Assembly: GCA_963931865.1 (NCBI GenBank)
Contig: OZ007505.1
Span: forward strand, 17,062,294 to 17,126,293
Source: Axinella damicornis
Lineage: Eukaryota > Porifera > Demospongiae > Axinellida > Axinellidae
DNA length: 64,000 nucleotides
Direction of reading: 5' to 3'
Of the stretch, positions 11,576 through 23,853 are shown in pieces; within the stretch, counting starts at the first letter, position 1; each line of letters opens with the position of its first letter. Under the pieces are notes generated by a model. That model did no database searches, had not been told where the DNA came from, and worked only from the letters and a program-made list of their open reading frames with translations. The translations under genes and the position numbers were made by a program.

Positions 11576-11937
11576 AGCTGGATTGTTTCACAGGATGGTA
11601 CTATAGTACAATAAGGTCAATTAGCCTTTGAAGTCCCATGCACTTGTAATGATCATTATCATATGGTATTTGCCCTTGGTGTGAATATAATCATGTGTGC
11701 AACTTCCTGTTCATAATTTTATTCATGTACAGAGCCAAATGTTCATCAATCAGCCCTTGCTGACGTTGATGTTCACATCACAAGGATCATAGAAATTGTC
11801 CTTTCCTGCTCCTGTAGCCACTTGTCTGAAATTAATTTTTGCTGTAGCTACTGTGGGCATGTGCTCATAGCTGGCTGTCACAGAAGACATAGCCATCCCA
11901 TGAAACGGCACGATTGTACCCAGCTGCAAAGCAATTA

Positions 11938-12240
11938 CTATTTGCAGTGATATTATATCAGAAAACTAATGCACTATAGAAAGGTAGTAACTGATGGCAC
12001 TGTATTAGCGTACATGACTTGTGACTTGTGGTTTGTTTATTCATGAACAACATTACATTGTTCATTCTTTAACATCAAGATCTACCAGTTTTGGTGGGAG
12101 ACTACAACATCTGATGACTGTCCTATAACTTTACAATACTCAGGACAGTTGTACCTCCACTTGACCCTCTCCCTGATCAACAGTCCCTTGGTGAGCCTGT
12201 GCCACCTCTCCAGCACTCTCTACTCTTGCTTCTGGACTAG
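11938..12240 (-). pseudogene. Duplicated XPC last exon with 3' flank, inactivated
   Basis: Matches 19304-19625, the last exon of the XPC gene and its downstream flank. The exon-like part spans 12140-12233 on the - strand and keeps the stop and the AG acceptor dinucleotide. The fourth codon has become TAG, where the gene has CAG, so it cannot encode the C-terminus. No other XPC exon is found next to it, so the duplication was partial. Confidence 0.75.
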
Positions 12241-12949
12241 ATAAGAGCAACAATGCAGTAAATCACCTCTGAATCCTTGAATGCATCACACAGGACTCCT
12301 AAGGATGCTGAGCGTGCATGTGTGACTATGCCCAGGAGAAGGTTAACATCCAAGTGTGTAACAGCCAAAGGCTAATTAGCCATTTACAAGGAGGTTACAC
12401 CAGGTGGAGTCTATCATACTTCTATCCCCCCCTCCTCCTCCCCCAATTGAAACTAACACTGCTGAGGGGATGTGCTTATACAAATCATGAGACTGGCTCC
12501 CACACGTGGCAAACAAGTGAGTGATCGAATCAGAATTGATTCTCAACTCTAATATCTATGATTTAACTTGACTAGTACTCCAACTATGTATTTCCTGCAT
12601 GGCAATGGTCTCTTACAGCAGAATATAATTTTATATACATTTTGCATGGGAATAGCTAAGCCCTCATGCACAGAGCAAACTTTGTGGCAATAGAGTGGAT
12701 CTCTTTAGAATTGACTCTCTAGTGAATGTGAACTGCGGTTTTTGCAACTTGGCCCCAACAGTAATCAAACCATGCAGTAGTCTACCCATCCAGCTGCTGT
12801 CCGTCCAACATTGCTACTGCAACTCTACTAGTAACTGCATGCACCAGATGATACCATGCCAGATAGTGGTGGTACATGATTCATGATCAGCTGTTCTCTC
12901 CGCAACCAGTGCTATCACTTAATCACAGCCTCAACTGACCGGCTTGCAA

Positions 12950-13300
12950 AGAGTTGTAAGTGCATGGGTGTGGAACTGTGGGTTGTTAACTAAACAGCTA
13001 GCTGTGTGAATCGGCTTGCAAAGCATATGTATCGGTGTGTTGCTACCTGTTGTGAGAACCAGCATGTGAAGCACTGCACCCTACATGGTGGGTGTGGGTA
13101 CGTTGCTATATAAGTTATGACAACTAGCTATAGCTTGCTCAGCACTGTAGCTACCTGCATGGATGTATGTGGGTGCATTTCTAACAGCTATGAGAATCAG
13201 AGCACTGTACCCAGGTGCATTGCTATAGCAGCTGTGCCCATGCACTGTACCTGTACCCAGGTGCATTGCTATAGCAGCTGTGCCCACTGTACCTGGATTG
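12950..13300. repeat. Third cluster of gttgctaacagctgt repeats
   Basis: Same family as at 7966 and 10745, here with units such as gtacccaggtgcattgctat repeated at 13206 and 13254. Confidence 0.6.
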
Positions 13301-13334
13301 TACTATAACATAATAGTAAGGTAGCTATGTATAG

Positions 13335-13497
13335 GATAGATCCCTCCCTACAGGGAACTAACCGACTTAAGCGCCCGCGGGAAACCGAGGAAGTGCTAAT
13401 TGGGTCGAGGGCGCAGCCCAAGACACAATTAGCACTTCCGAGGTTTCCCAAGGGCGCTTAAGTCGGTTAGTTTCCTGTAGGGAGGGGTCTATCTATC
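13335..13497. mobile_element. Palindromic MITE, about 160 bp
   Basis: The left arm (gggaactaaccgacttaagc, then cgaggaagtgctaattg) is mirrored by the right arm (caattagcacttccgagg, then gcttaagtcggttagtttcc). Only about 25 bp separates the arms. It has no coding capacity and folds into a near-complete hairpin. Confidence 0.75.
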
Positions 13498-13782
13498 TTA
13501 GACCATACCGCTAATTGAATAAGGTGACACTAATTGATGATACTAATTGAATAAGGCACATGCAGAGCAGGGTGGCTGTGACCATATATGGGCTTTGCTG
13601 AACCGTCGCATAGCTACAGCCAATGATATTCGAGAGGACCGTCATTTGCGTCATACTGCAGCAAAAAAAAGCGCGATACGCTCAGTTGGTGAGTAGGCTA
13701 TTAGTACTGTGGTGAGGTAGCTAGGTAGCTAGCTAGCTGGTGCCAGTTTGATTGTGTTGTCGAGTAACATCCCTGCCGCGCC

Positions 13783-14560
13783 ATGGAAGGAGAAGCCTGG
13801 AGGTTTAATGCGATCGACTTTGAATCTAACATCGAGGACTCAGTAGCAGCGAAAACAGCAAACTGTGCAATTTGGATCTCCCTTACCTGAGAAAGCATTG
13901 GACCAGGTTATCAGCGATCGCTTACCTGCAAAGCCACGAAAGGCAACACAATGGGTAGTCAGTGTGTTTCGTGCGTGGTGTGATGCTCGCGGCGTCAAGG
14001 ATGCCCCTGAAAAGCTGCGGATCTGCTAGCTACCTAGATTCGTAATGGAAGCTCGTCGCCAAGACAAAACCCCATGCCCCCCAGCCATCCTGATGCAGTT
14101 TGTTGCGGGAATACAACGTCACTTTGGAGAGAACGACCAGCCATGTCTTGCGGTTTACGGTGACCCTCGGTCCTCTGAATCGTAGAAACCGCCCCTGCTG
14201 ATCGGAGATGACTTCGAACTGCTCACGAACTAGGGATCTGTGCTCATCTTCACCTCTAAGGCCAAAGAGTTTGCAGTTGTACCAAAAGACGGTATTGCGT
14301 GGCGAAGCTCCAAGCAGTACACAGCGAAAAATGCGTAAGGCACCACAGTTTCTCTTCTTGTTCCGGTGTCAATGGTTGAGCTTGATAGTCTCTGTACCTA
14401 CACCCTCCTTCGTCAGCTTCTTCATTCGCGCATCGAGAGCACCACGAGTCAGTGTAAAGCGAACGCAACTCCAAGGCTGTGTAAGGCGGCATTGAACAGC
14501 GAAAAGTGCAGTGTAAAGATCTGAAGATTTATGCTCGTCCAGACCTTGGGGCCATGGGGA
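13783..14560 (+). pseudogene. DUF3504/Crypton-like (tyrosine-recombinase-type) pseudogene
   Basis: Starting with an ATG at 13783, the frame shifts after about 25 codons. It then reads (about 13850-14030) a segment with PAKPRKATQWVVSVFRAWCD, the typical opening of DUF3504 proteins related to Crypton recombinases, and ends in TAG. A further segment in another frame (about 14080-14160, PPAILMQFVAGIQRHFGEN) matches the family's next conserved block (YPPNTLYQL... type). Later pieces to about 14560 are broken by stops. At least three lesions make it a pseudogene. No catalytic Arg or Tyr residues can be identified. Confidence 0.6.
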
Positions 14561-15179
14561 GAGGTGTGTTGTTGATGTGGACTCGTTGAAAGAGATGGGT
14601 AGTCAGCTGGATTTGCTGGCCGCAATACCTGCCATTCTGGCAAAGTCCCTTGTGCTACTGAATTGTTCTCATGTCATATTTTGTCCTGTTTCTCTACTAA
14701 GTTCAGTTCATTTGATGTCAGTCTTTATATCACCTCAAACATACTGGTATGTTTGCTTGATTAAAACTTTAATTTGATTCTACTAAACTACCTGAACTAA
14801 CCGGCGACTTCAAAGCGCAAGCGGGTGACTAACCTACTTAAATGCCCTGAACTAACCGGCAAACTTCAAAGGAAAAAGCTCATTAATTATTCATGTATGG
14901 TCTAAATAATATATGTAGATGAAAAATCTCCTTGAAGTCCCACTTGTAATGATCACCTTCCTATGGTATTGACCTTGGTGTACATCTGACTGCTATTTCC
15001 ATGGCAACAGAATATCTAGGGCATAATAGGGGCGAGCCTGAGCCGAGTGTGTATTAATTGAAATTGATCATGATAGTGGTATTGAATGGAGAGATCATGA
15101 GAATTAGTGATCACCACATAAAAGAACATCTATGGCGAATTATAGGGGATGCTACATATTAACTAATTGGATCAAAACC

Positions 15180-15480
15180 GGTTTTCATGGTTTTGGTGGT
15201 TTTGATGAATGATACTGGTTTTCATGGTTTTGGTGGTTTTGATGAATGATTCATGTTGTATTCACATTGTATCTTGTAGCTATTGTTTCCTGCACATTAT
15301 TATTTATTGTTTTTATGATTTTGTTGCTTTGGCAGTTCTTGTGGATTTAACTTTAACTGAGCTAGCTGATGGTTTTGGTTTGATGGGTTTGGTGCTTTTG
15401 ATGGTTTTGATGGTTTTGGTGGTTTTGGTGGTTTTGATGGTTTTGGTGGTTTTGGTGGTTTTGATGGTTTTGGTGTTCAC
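15180..15480. repeat. 18-bp minisatellite, ggttttgatggttttggt
   Basis: Runs of ggttttggtggttttgatgg with interruptions. This is the reverse complement of the large array at 17726-18790, so the same repeat is present in both orientations about 2.3 kb apart. Confidence 0.85.
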
Positions 15481-15624
15481 TAGTGTTTGCGCTGCATCTA
15501 TTCCAGTTGGTTTCCCCTTGCCGTCAGCATTGTGTTGCAGCTCTCTCTTTGTGTGCATCAAGACGGTTTGCCCTTACCGTGTTTCAGAGTGGAGTGAAGC
15601 TGAAGGTCTTGTTTGGGAGCAGAA

Positions 15625-15822
15625 TGCCTCGATCGCGCGATACATCGTCGTCGGGCCTCATCGTTGTTGATGGCGAGATCGGTGTTATGAAGAAAGGTGG
15701 ATTCTTTGCCCATACAAACTTCGTTTTTGAAGTTACCTGCGCCGTTTCTTCTCCTGAGGGAGTCAGCGTACCAATGAACGGACATCTCTACAGGATCCGT
15801 ACCTCGGAAGGAGCGGAGAGGT
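15625..15822 (+). pseudogene. Unrecognised coding-like fragment
   Basis: A 66-codon stretch starting with an ATG at about 15625 has protein-like composition (KKGGFFAHTNFVFEVTC, HLYRIRTSEGAE) and ends near a possible gt donor. It lies directly before the left TIR of the element at 15844. I do not recognise the domain; it could be an exon of an unknown gene or part of an older transposon. Confidence 0.35.
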
Positions 15823-15843
15823 CAGCCGTGTGGCTAATTCTAA

Positions 15844-16987
15844 TATGTGACAGGATTTGCAATAAGGGACCTATTTGACAGATTTGTTGTTCTGAGAAAA
15901 TCAAGTCACTTCTATTATTTTGAATAGAATGCAGTTACTAAAACCTGTGGTCTCTGGATACTTGCTGGACCTTCTATGGTTTCACTACTATGGTTTCACC
16001 ACGATATGGTTTCACTAAGTGCACAAAGCCATAGGTAATTTACCGCTTGAGTGGATTCATTGATGATTATGTAATTTGATATGGCTAAGGCAGGCTCACG
16101 CGCCGCTTTCTGGACCGCATACGTGACCTTTGAACCGCGCGAGGATACACATGGCGTGCAGTGCAGTCGATCGTACCTATAGTACCTCGTTGGTGCACCT
16201 CTGTAGAGAGATGGTGAAAGAAGCAGTTAGCTGTTGCTAATCCAGCACTACTGCGCTGCTTTGAAGATGCTGAGAGGACTTTCTCCCTGGATAAGGATGA
16301 CTTAGACTGCAGCCAACTAGCCACCAATGCGTACACTCACGATAGTGACAGCGGTGAAGAGAGCGGCGAAGAATCTTATGGAGAGACCGTACACCTACTT
16401 TCACGTTCGATAAGAACGGAAGATGCAGCTGAGGACAGCGCAGTTGAAAGTTTCTTTTCAGAGACCTGCCACTGTACGCTTGGATATGACAATGCTCCCT
16501 GTTCTCAAGCACTCCCAAGAAGGTATGCAGTTGAGTACAGAGATCAATGTCTAGAACTTTCTAAGACTGAACGGGATATAGCTGTTCTAGGCCAGCTAGC
16601 TGCCCTACGCAGACGAGAGCCTACATTAGCTTTAGTTAGTGATCCAGCACGCACGAAAAACGCCGGGTGTGCCTCAGTCTACTGCAACAACATCAGGCAA
16701 ACGCCAGCGATTGTGTTCTGTATGCCACTGTCCAGGTCACAACAAGCGCTCGTGTGCAAAGAAAGTAAACTTAATTGTTGTGCTTACTTTGCTTACTTTG
16801 TACACTCTATTGGATTGGATTGTGTATGTAGCTACTGTTTTGTGAAGCTTGTTTCTCATCACCCAATGTTCACAATGATTTAGTTTTTGGTAACAATAAA
16901 GAGCATCAGTAGGGGTACTTGTTAGGCTGCCTAACTCAAATTTCATAAAATTGGCAAAAAGGTCCCTTTTTGCAAATCCTGTCACAT
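15844..16987 (+). mobile_element. DNA transposon with ~28-bp terminal inverted repeats
   Basis: The left end tatgtgacaggatttgcaa, then aagggacct, is mirrored at the right end by aggtccc, then ttgcaaatcctgtcacata. TA flanks both ends, so the target duplication may be just TA. It carries about 590 bp of protein-like sequence (next entry) but no recognisable transposase, so it is probably non-autonomous. Confidence 0.65.
16244..16840 (+). pseudogene. Transposon-derived protein fragment with zinc knuckle
   Basis: From 16257 the frame is open for about 130 codons: an acidic Ser/Glu-rich start, then a Cys-containing block (CHCTLGYDNAPCS) and a helix (RDQCLELSKTERDIAVLGQL). This arrangement occurs in uncharacterised invertebrate transposon proteins. 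After about 16655 the sensible reading moves by one base into another frame. There CSVCHCPGHNKRSC forms a CX2CX4HX4C zinc knuckle at about 16710-16760. One frameshift is therefore needed, and the fragment ends at the TIR. Confidence 0.5.
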
Positions 16988-17114
16988 ATGCATGGCTTCT
17001 GTATACTGTGTAGCCTCATACCCAGGCCCTCACGCGTAATGCATTCGCGTGTGGGCCTTAATACGTACAATAGTCCAGGCCACTTATGGAATATTTTGGG
17101 TCAACCTAAAACAA

Positions 17115-17627
17115 ATTGCAACACAAGCTTTTTCAACTGTTTCCTAGACAGAAAAATGTCCTCTATAACATACTAAAAGTACCACAGAATACCTTGAGGG
17201 GAAAGTACTGAAATAGTAACATCTATAAATTAATTAAAACAATTATTGCACATTTACGGCACTTTTAAATTTTTTTTTGGAAATCATTGCAACACAAGTT
17301 CTTTCAACTGTTTCCTAGACAGAAAAATGTCCTCTATAACATACTAAAAGTCCCAAAGAACACCTTGAGGGGAAAGTACTGAAATAGTAACATTTATAAA
17401 TTAATTAAAACAATTATTGCGCATTTTCTGCATTTGTTGAAAAATATTTTAAAATCATTGCAACACAAGTTCTTTCAACTGTTTCCTAGACAGACAAATG
17501 TCCTCTATAACATACTAAAAGTCCCAAGGAATACCTTGAGGGGAAAGTACTGAAATAGCAACATTTATAAATTAATTAAAACAATTATTGCACATTTTCT
17601 GCCTTTTGAAATAAAAAAGTTAAACAA
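17115..17627. repeat. Three tandem copies of a 171-bp unit
   Basis: Copies start with attgcaacacaag at 17115, 17286 and 17457, exactly 171 bp apart. Each contains cctagacagacaaatgtcc-like and aattaattaaaacaattatt blocks. The copies differ by a few percent. No coding potential is seen. Confidence 0.85.
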
Positions 17628-17725
17628 GAACTGAAGGTGGTGACCCTTGTAAATTGTTGGTTCTTGTTGATTCTAATTTGTGTTTGCAAATCAGAGCCAA
17701 TGACCTCTATGACCTACGATCTTAT

Positions 17726-18790
17726 CAAAAACCACCAAAACCACTGAACCAATGATAACCACCAAAACCATCAAAACCACCAAAACCATCAAAACCACCA
17801 AAACCATCAAAACCACCAAAACCATCAAAACCACCAAAACCATCAAAACCACCAAAACCAATGATAACCATCAAAACCATGAAAACCATCAAAACCATCA
17901 AAACCACCAAAACCAATGATAACCATCATAAAAACCATCAAAACCACCAAAACCATCAAAACCACCAAAACCAATGATAACCATCAAAACCATCAAAACC
18001 ACCAAAACCATGAAAACCACCAAAACCATCAAAACCACCAAAACCATCAAAACCACCAAAACCACTGAACCAATGATAACCACCAAAACCATCAAAACCA
18101 CCAAAACCATCAAAACCACCAAAACCATCAAAACCACCAAAACCATCAAAACCACCAATGATAACCATCAAAACCATGAAAACCACCAAAACCATGAAAA
18201 CCACCAAAACCATCAAAACCACCAAAACCATCAAAACCACCAAAACCACTGAACCAATGATAACCACCAAAACCATCAAAACCACCAAAACCATCAAAAC
18301 CACCAAAACCATCAAAACCACCAAAACCATCAAAACCACCAAAACCAATGATAACCATCAAAACCATCAAAACCACCAAAACCATCAAAACCACCAAAAC
18401 CACCAAAACCATCAAAACCACCAAAACCATCAAAACCACCAAAACCATCAAAACCACCAGAAACTAAAGTTGAAACCACCAAAACCACCATAACCATCAA
18501 AACCCCCAAAACCATGAAAACCACCACAACCATGAAAACCACCAAAACCATCAAAACCACCAATTGAAACCATCAAAACCACCAAAACCATCAAAACCAC
18601 CAAAACCATCAAAACCACCAGAAACTAAAGCTGAAACCATCAAAACCACCAAAACCATCAAAACCACTAAAACCATCAAAGCCACCAAAACCACCAGTAA
18701 CTTGAGTTGAAACCATCAAAACCACCAAAACCATCAAACCACCAGAACCTTCAGTCAAAACCTTCAAAACCATCAGTCGAACCCCTCCAA
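17726..18790. repeat. 18-bp minisatellite aaaaccatcaaaaccacc, about 1 kb
   Basis: About 55 units of 9 or 18 bp, (caaaaccac)(caaaaccat), with occasional variant spacers such as actgaaccaatgataacc and gaaactaaagttgaaacc. The spacers recur at regular multiples, giving a higher-order pattern. The long frames in both strands are a product of the 9-bp period. Confidence 0.95.
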
Positions 18791-19530
18791 AACGTAACTC
18801 CTAAACCTTGCCAAATCAAAGTAGTTCTCTCAGTACAACCTAAAAAATCTTTCAGAACAGAACCCAATTCCTAGCAACTTTTTTCCAGTTAGCTAGCTAC
18901 CTCAAAACCAGAAAAACCACAAAAAACGGTTTTGACCAATTTTGAAAAAAACAACTTCCCCCTATATTTCGCCATATCTATAAAAGAATTACTAACAGTC
19001 AAGTATGCAATTGAATTCGAAGTTCAAGGACAGCAAGAATATGAGGTGTGGCATCAAACGAGGATGTGCTGCACTGAATAAACGATTGCTTGGTTTGAGG
19101 GTCAACGAGGAAGCGGAGAGGTGGTGCAGCCAAAAGTTTTCAAGCACTAATTATACACTAACACTCACCTTGTTGTCGACGAGCTGCATCCCCTTCTCTG
19201 TGCCTGGAACTGATCAGGCGTTTCACTATCTTTATACACTCTACATGAAGTATAATAGTCAGTGCATGGAAACGCACACAGCTGCAAATATATAACTGCA
19301 GATCCTATTTGCAGTGATATTATGCAGAAAACTAAAGCACTTTTGCATTTAGCTATGGGACCATAGTAACCGATTGCACTGTATTAGTGTACATAAAATA
19401 ATATTGTGTTCGTTTGTTACATTCATGTATACATTTCAGCTGTTCGTTGTTTCACATCATACTTTAACAAGTTTCAATCCAAGACTATTACAACATCTGT
19501 CGCTGCATGACTGTCCTATAACAGATGTTC
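18791..19530. other. Downstream flank of the XPC gene, no gene seen
   Basis: AT-rich. The part from about 19304 was copied, together with the last XPC exon, to 11938-12240. It probably holds the XPC 3' UTR. Confidence 0.5.
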
Positions 19531-20500
19531 TCAGGACAGTTTGTATCTCCTCTTGACCCTCTCCTTGATCAACAGTCCCCTGGTGAGCCTGCGCCACCTC
19601 TCCAGCACTCTCTGTTCTTGCTTCTGCATGCAACAACAGTGCAGTGAATCACCTCTGAATCCTTCAATGCATCATATAGACAGTTACATCCTTGGAAATG
19701 ATCAACACGGACATGATTCTGGCACAATATGTTACTACCCTGTATTGTTTTCAATGCGGGTATTTGCCTCCCTCCTCTGAATCTTTGCTACCCCCCTTGA
19801 GAGGTATATACCAAAGAACTATTATGGCAAACCCATGCCTCCCCACCTTACTTCGCTGTACAACAATGATCCCCCCCCCCCCCCGAATGATTTTCTAACC
19901 GAAACACTGACTTCCACTTTTTCCAGCCACCACAAGAATTTAGGGTTAATTCAGAGTTCTGGCATTGTTGTAGGGCAGGGGTACTACAGGAAACACATGC
20001 TTGTTACTCATGAGGGACAAGCTTAACTTCATTCAATGCGACGACGTCATCTCTCAATGGCTTATCCAAAATCATGATGTTTGATTATCCATTCACCTTT
20101 ATTTCCTTTTCAATCAGCACCTGCTCCTCCTGTTCCCATGCCTCCAAGAGCACCTCCTCATATTCCCTAGCAACCACAATCCCTTCCAGACTGAGGTGTG
20201 TGCATGCATGTAGGAGAGACACCCATGAATCAGCATGTGTGTCTAGTAGTCAGGGAAAGGCCGAAAGGCCTTGCATACTAGGGAAGAAGGATGAAAGGAT
20301 AGGAGGGAAGGAGGGAGGAGGGATGGAAGGGAGGAGGGATGGGAGGGAGGGACGGAGGGAGGGAGGGAGGGATGGGAAGGAGGGATGGGAGGGAGGGAGG
20401 GAGGGAGGGAGGAGGGATGGGAGAGAGGAAGGGAGGGAAGGAAGGATGGGGAGGGAGGGAGGAAGGAAGGATGTAAGGGAGGGATGGGAGAGGCAGGAGC

Positions 20501-20538
<38 letters not shown>

Positions 20539-23500
20539 AGGAACTCACATGGGATGGCAGTACCCAGCATGGAAGTCCCAGCCCATCATTGCAGGGGCAA
20601 AGTCAATGCCTAGTTTCCTAGCAACACGCTGGATACCTTGAACTACAGAGATTGAAAAGCAACAGGAGGTAAGAGCAGTCTGAACCAAGCACCAAACAAT
20701 GGTTGCCAAAAATGACTTGAGTAACAAGTATGTGATCTAAGTACTAATTTACCATTACTGTAACAAGGTCCAGGCTCAGGCTGTGTAGCACTACAGCTTA
20801 ACCTCATTCCTATGAGCCTGTGTCGGCCATGGGAACGAGGTTAATTATTACATCCTTGAAATACCAATCAAAGTCCATGTCTAGAATGTGGTAAAGTATG
20901 CACAACAAAGCCTGCTTTAGCCTGAGAACTGCCGCCCTACATGGAGTAAATTGCTCGACCAATTGAAGTCACCAGAATGCCCATGCGTTCGTTACCATAG
21001 TTACATCAACTCACTCCTTATGTGGCACGCTCCAGGGGGAAGCATGGACGACTGGAAGAGCTCCACATTACCATACTCATTTCGAGGAACCTTGCCCTAC
21101 GATTAACATACAGAAAAAGCATACACAATTCAAAGTTTGATTGTGTAGTAAAAAATTAACATCACAATTTCAGATCTTAAAGGAAATTGTGCACTGATTA
21201 TTACACTAGTAGGAGTGCAATATGGCAAGGTGTGGCATGAGTGTGTAGGTATATCCCGAGCCGAAGGCAAGGAACTACTACACGAGAGTGCAATGCCTCG
21301 CCATATTGCACTCTCACTGGTGTATTTATAATATACTCAACTACATAAAACTAGTCACACAAGCAGCACGGTAGGTGGCAAGAAGCTAGCCATGTTTACA
21401 GGCAAGAATGGTAGTTTAGTCCACATTGGGCAATGCTTTGGTAGTGGAAACTTGCTGACACACGGTTGACAGCTTTCTCACTGCGGCATTTTCGTGCATG
21501 GTTGCTACGTGCACAAAGCCGGAAGTGACCAATCGGCGGCGCCCATTCAGTCATGCCTTGGCGACGTGCAATACAGGGAGTGCAATACGGGCGGGTGGAT
21601 ATTGCACTATTAAGAACTATTATAGGCAGAATACGAAGTATATAATCATTAATTCCCTGTTAAATCAAACCCATGCAGCCTGTGGTATCTTCCACACCTC
21701 AAGTTCATTCCTAGATTTCCATACTGTAAGCTGAGTCCTCATTCCGTACTGTGAGCTGAGTCCTCACTCCGTACTGTAAGCTGAGTCCTCATTCCGTACT
21801 GTGAGCTCAGTACTGTGAACTGAGTCCTCATTCCGTACTGTGAGCTCAGTACTGTGAGCTGAGTCCTCATTCCGTACTGTGAGCTCAGTACTGTGAGCTG
21901 AGTCCTCATTCCGTACTGTGAGCTGAGTCCTCATTCCGTACTATGAGCTGAGTCCTGGCTAGTCAGGTGTCATCTGAATCCCATATGTTCAGTATGTTGT
22001 GAAGAAGAGAGCAGGGTACACCTGACAGTGACTGGTTGCTAGTGGCATGGGAACCAGGTTTTTGGAGGATAAGAACTAAATGTAGTATGGAATGTAGACT
22101 GATTTACAGTATGGAATCCAGGAAAGACGAACACTTGGAGGTGGGACGGACTGGGAGCATACAAGGCTCTCCACTCACATCCATTACAGGAGGGGGGATG
22201 TACTCCTCCGTCTGCCATCGGCCAAACGTCTCCACTGTGCTGCTCTGAGCCTCAAGAACACTCTGACCCTATAGTGTACAACAAAACAAAATGGCTAACA
22301 CGTGTGGAACAAATAGCAATCTACAATTTCAAAGGTACCCTTCCTTGCATGATAGAATGGTTAACGAATATTGTACACCATGGGCAGTAAGTATCTATGA
22401 CATTAGTCTCGGGGCTGGGAACGAAGCTACTATGCCATATTCTGTAAAGGCACCAAGGCCTTGTACATTCTGAGATGCTGCTTATAGGCCTATAAACGTT
22501 ATCTGTACCGGTACACATTCAACATGGAGATTAGTTGGAGAGTGCTGGAGAGTACTGAAGATTACTGGGTGGAGAGTATGGGAGAACTAGAAATCACTGA
22601 AGATTACTGGGTGGAGAGTATGGGAGAACTAGAAATCACTGAAGATTACTGGGTGGAGAGTATTGGAGTACTAGAAATTACTGAAGATTACTGGAGGTGC
22701 TAATGATAAGCGTAATTGTACATGTACTGAGGAGAGCATGCTATCCAGCAAGCAAAAAAGTAAATTAATGTGCAGATGAGGCCTGTTGGCATGGTGACCA
22801 ATGGGTATAAGAATGTGGTGTTGCCATAACAACAGAACTCTCACATTATGATGGCAATGTTTTAGCGCACCTTCTTTGGTCTGGCTTTGACAATCTTGTA
22901 GGGTTTTTCACCTTTCTGCATATAAATTTGAAGAGATGATTCAATACGCATGTAGGGTTAATGATCGCATATGCTGCCAATGACAGTGGAAGTCAACAAG
23001 AACACAAGAATGCTCCTTTACAACGTGCCATATTCCAGTCTTGAGTTAGACTGTAATCAAGGCCCAGAGTTGTGGTGTCTCTTTATCAATGTGTTCAGTA
23101 TAGTATATATGCATGGTAATCCCACCTTCACAACTCTGCCATCCTTCAGCCATGTCTCTCTGGTGTGCAGCTAGAAACACAAATGAAACAAACCTCATGG
23201 TATAATGGCACATGGCTCTTAGCTGGGCTCTTTGCCCATCCACAATGGATCGAGATAAAACATGGTCGGGGAGATGCTACATAATATTATGCGCACAATA
23301 GCACATGATGACATCATCGTCATTGCACAATGACGATGATGTCATCATGCACTCTTGGTGCACAGTCATGATAGTGCACATGGCATGGGATCAGCATTAC
23401 TCACGGTATAAACATGTTCTCTGGCATAGATTGGCTCTCCCCTACAGCTGCCTAAGATCTTGCTATCCTCTGGGTAGATGGCTGGAGAAGAACAGAACTT

Positions 23501-23803
23501 TTCACTCCACCATTCAACACTTACTTGCAAGTCCATATTATTACCTTCAAACTTCAGCAGGTGTCTCCTGAGAGCATACCTGTAATGATGAGTAGCCGTC
23601 CTAACTTAAATACGTTATGGAGACACGAAAATGTTGGCAATGAGAAGTTTCTTACAGCGAATGGTTCTTGTAGTCTGAGATACTGGTAGGGAAGGGATGA
23701 GCGCGGAGGATGGCTGTAGCAGGTGTAATATGAGAGCACTGCTAACAATACCAGCCGAGTGCATGGGTTTATTTGATGTTGTGTGTGTGTCTGTATGCAT
23801 GTA

Positions 23804-23853
<50 letters not shown>

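Noticed and set aside
15209..15670. Membrane protein with valine/leucine repeats
   Set aside because: Encoded by the ggttttgatggttttggt minisatellite.
17726..18790. CRISPR-like regular repeats
   Set aside because: The unit is 9/18 bp with no unique spacers and the host is eukaryotic; it is a minisatellite.
20243..20613. Proline/serine- and glycine/arginine-rich proteins
   Set aside because: Open frames on both strands come only from the GGGA repeat and the poly-G run; XPC exons flank it as an intron.
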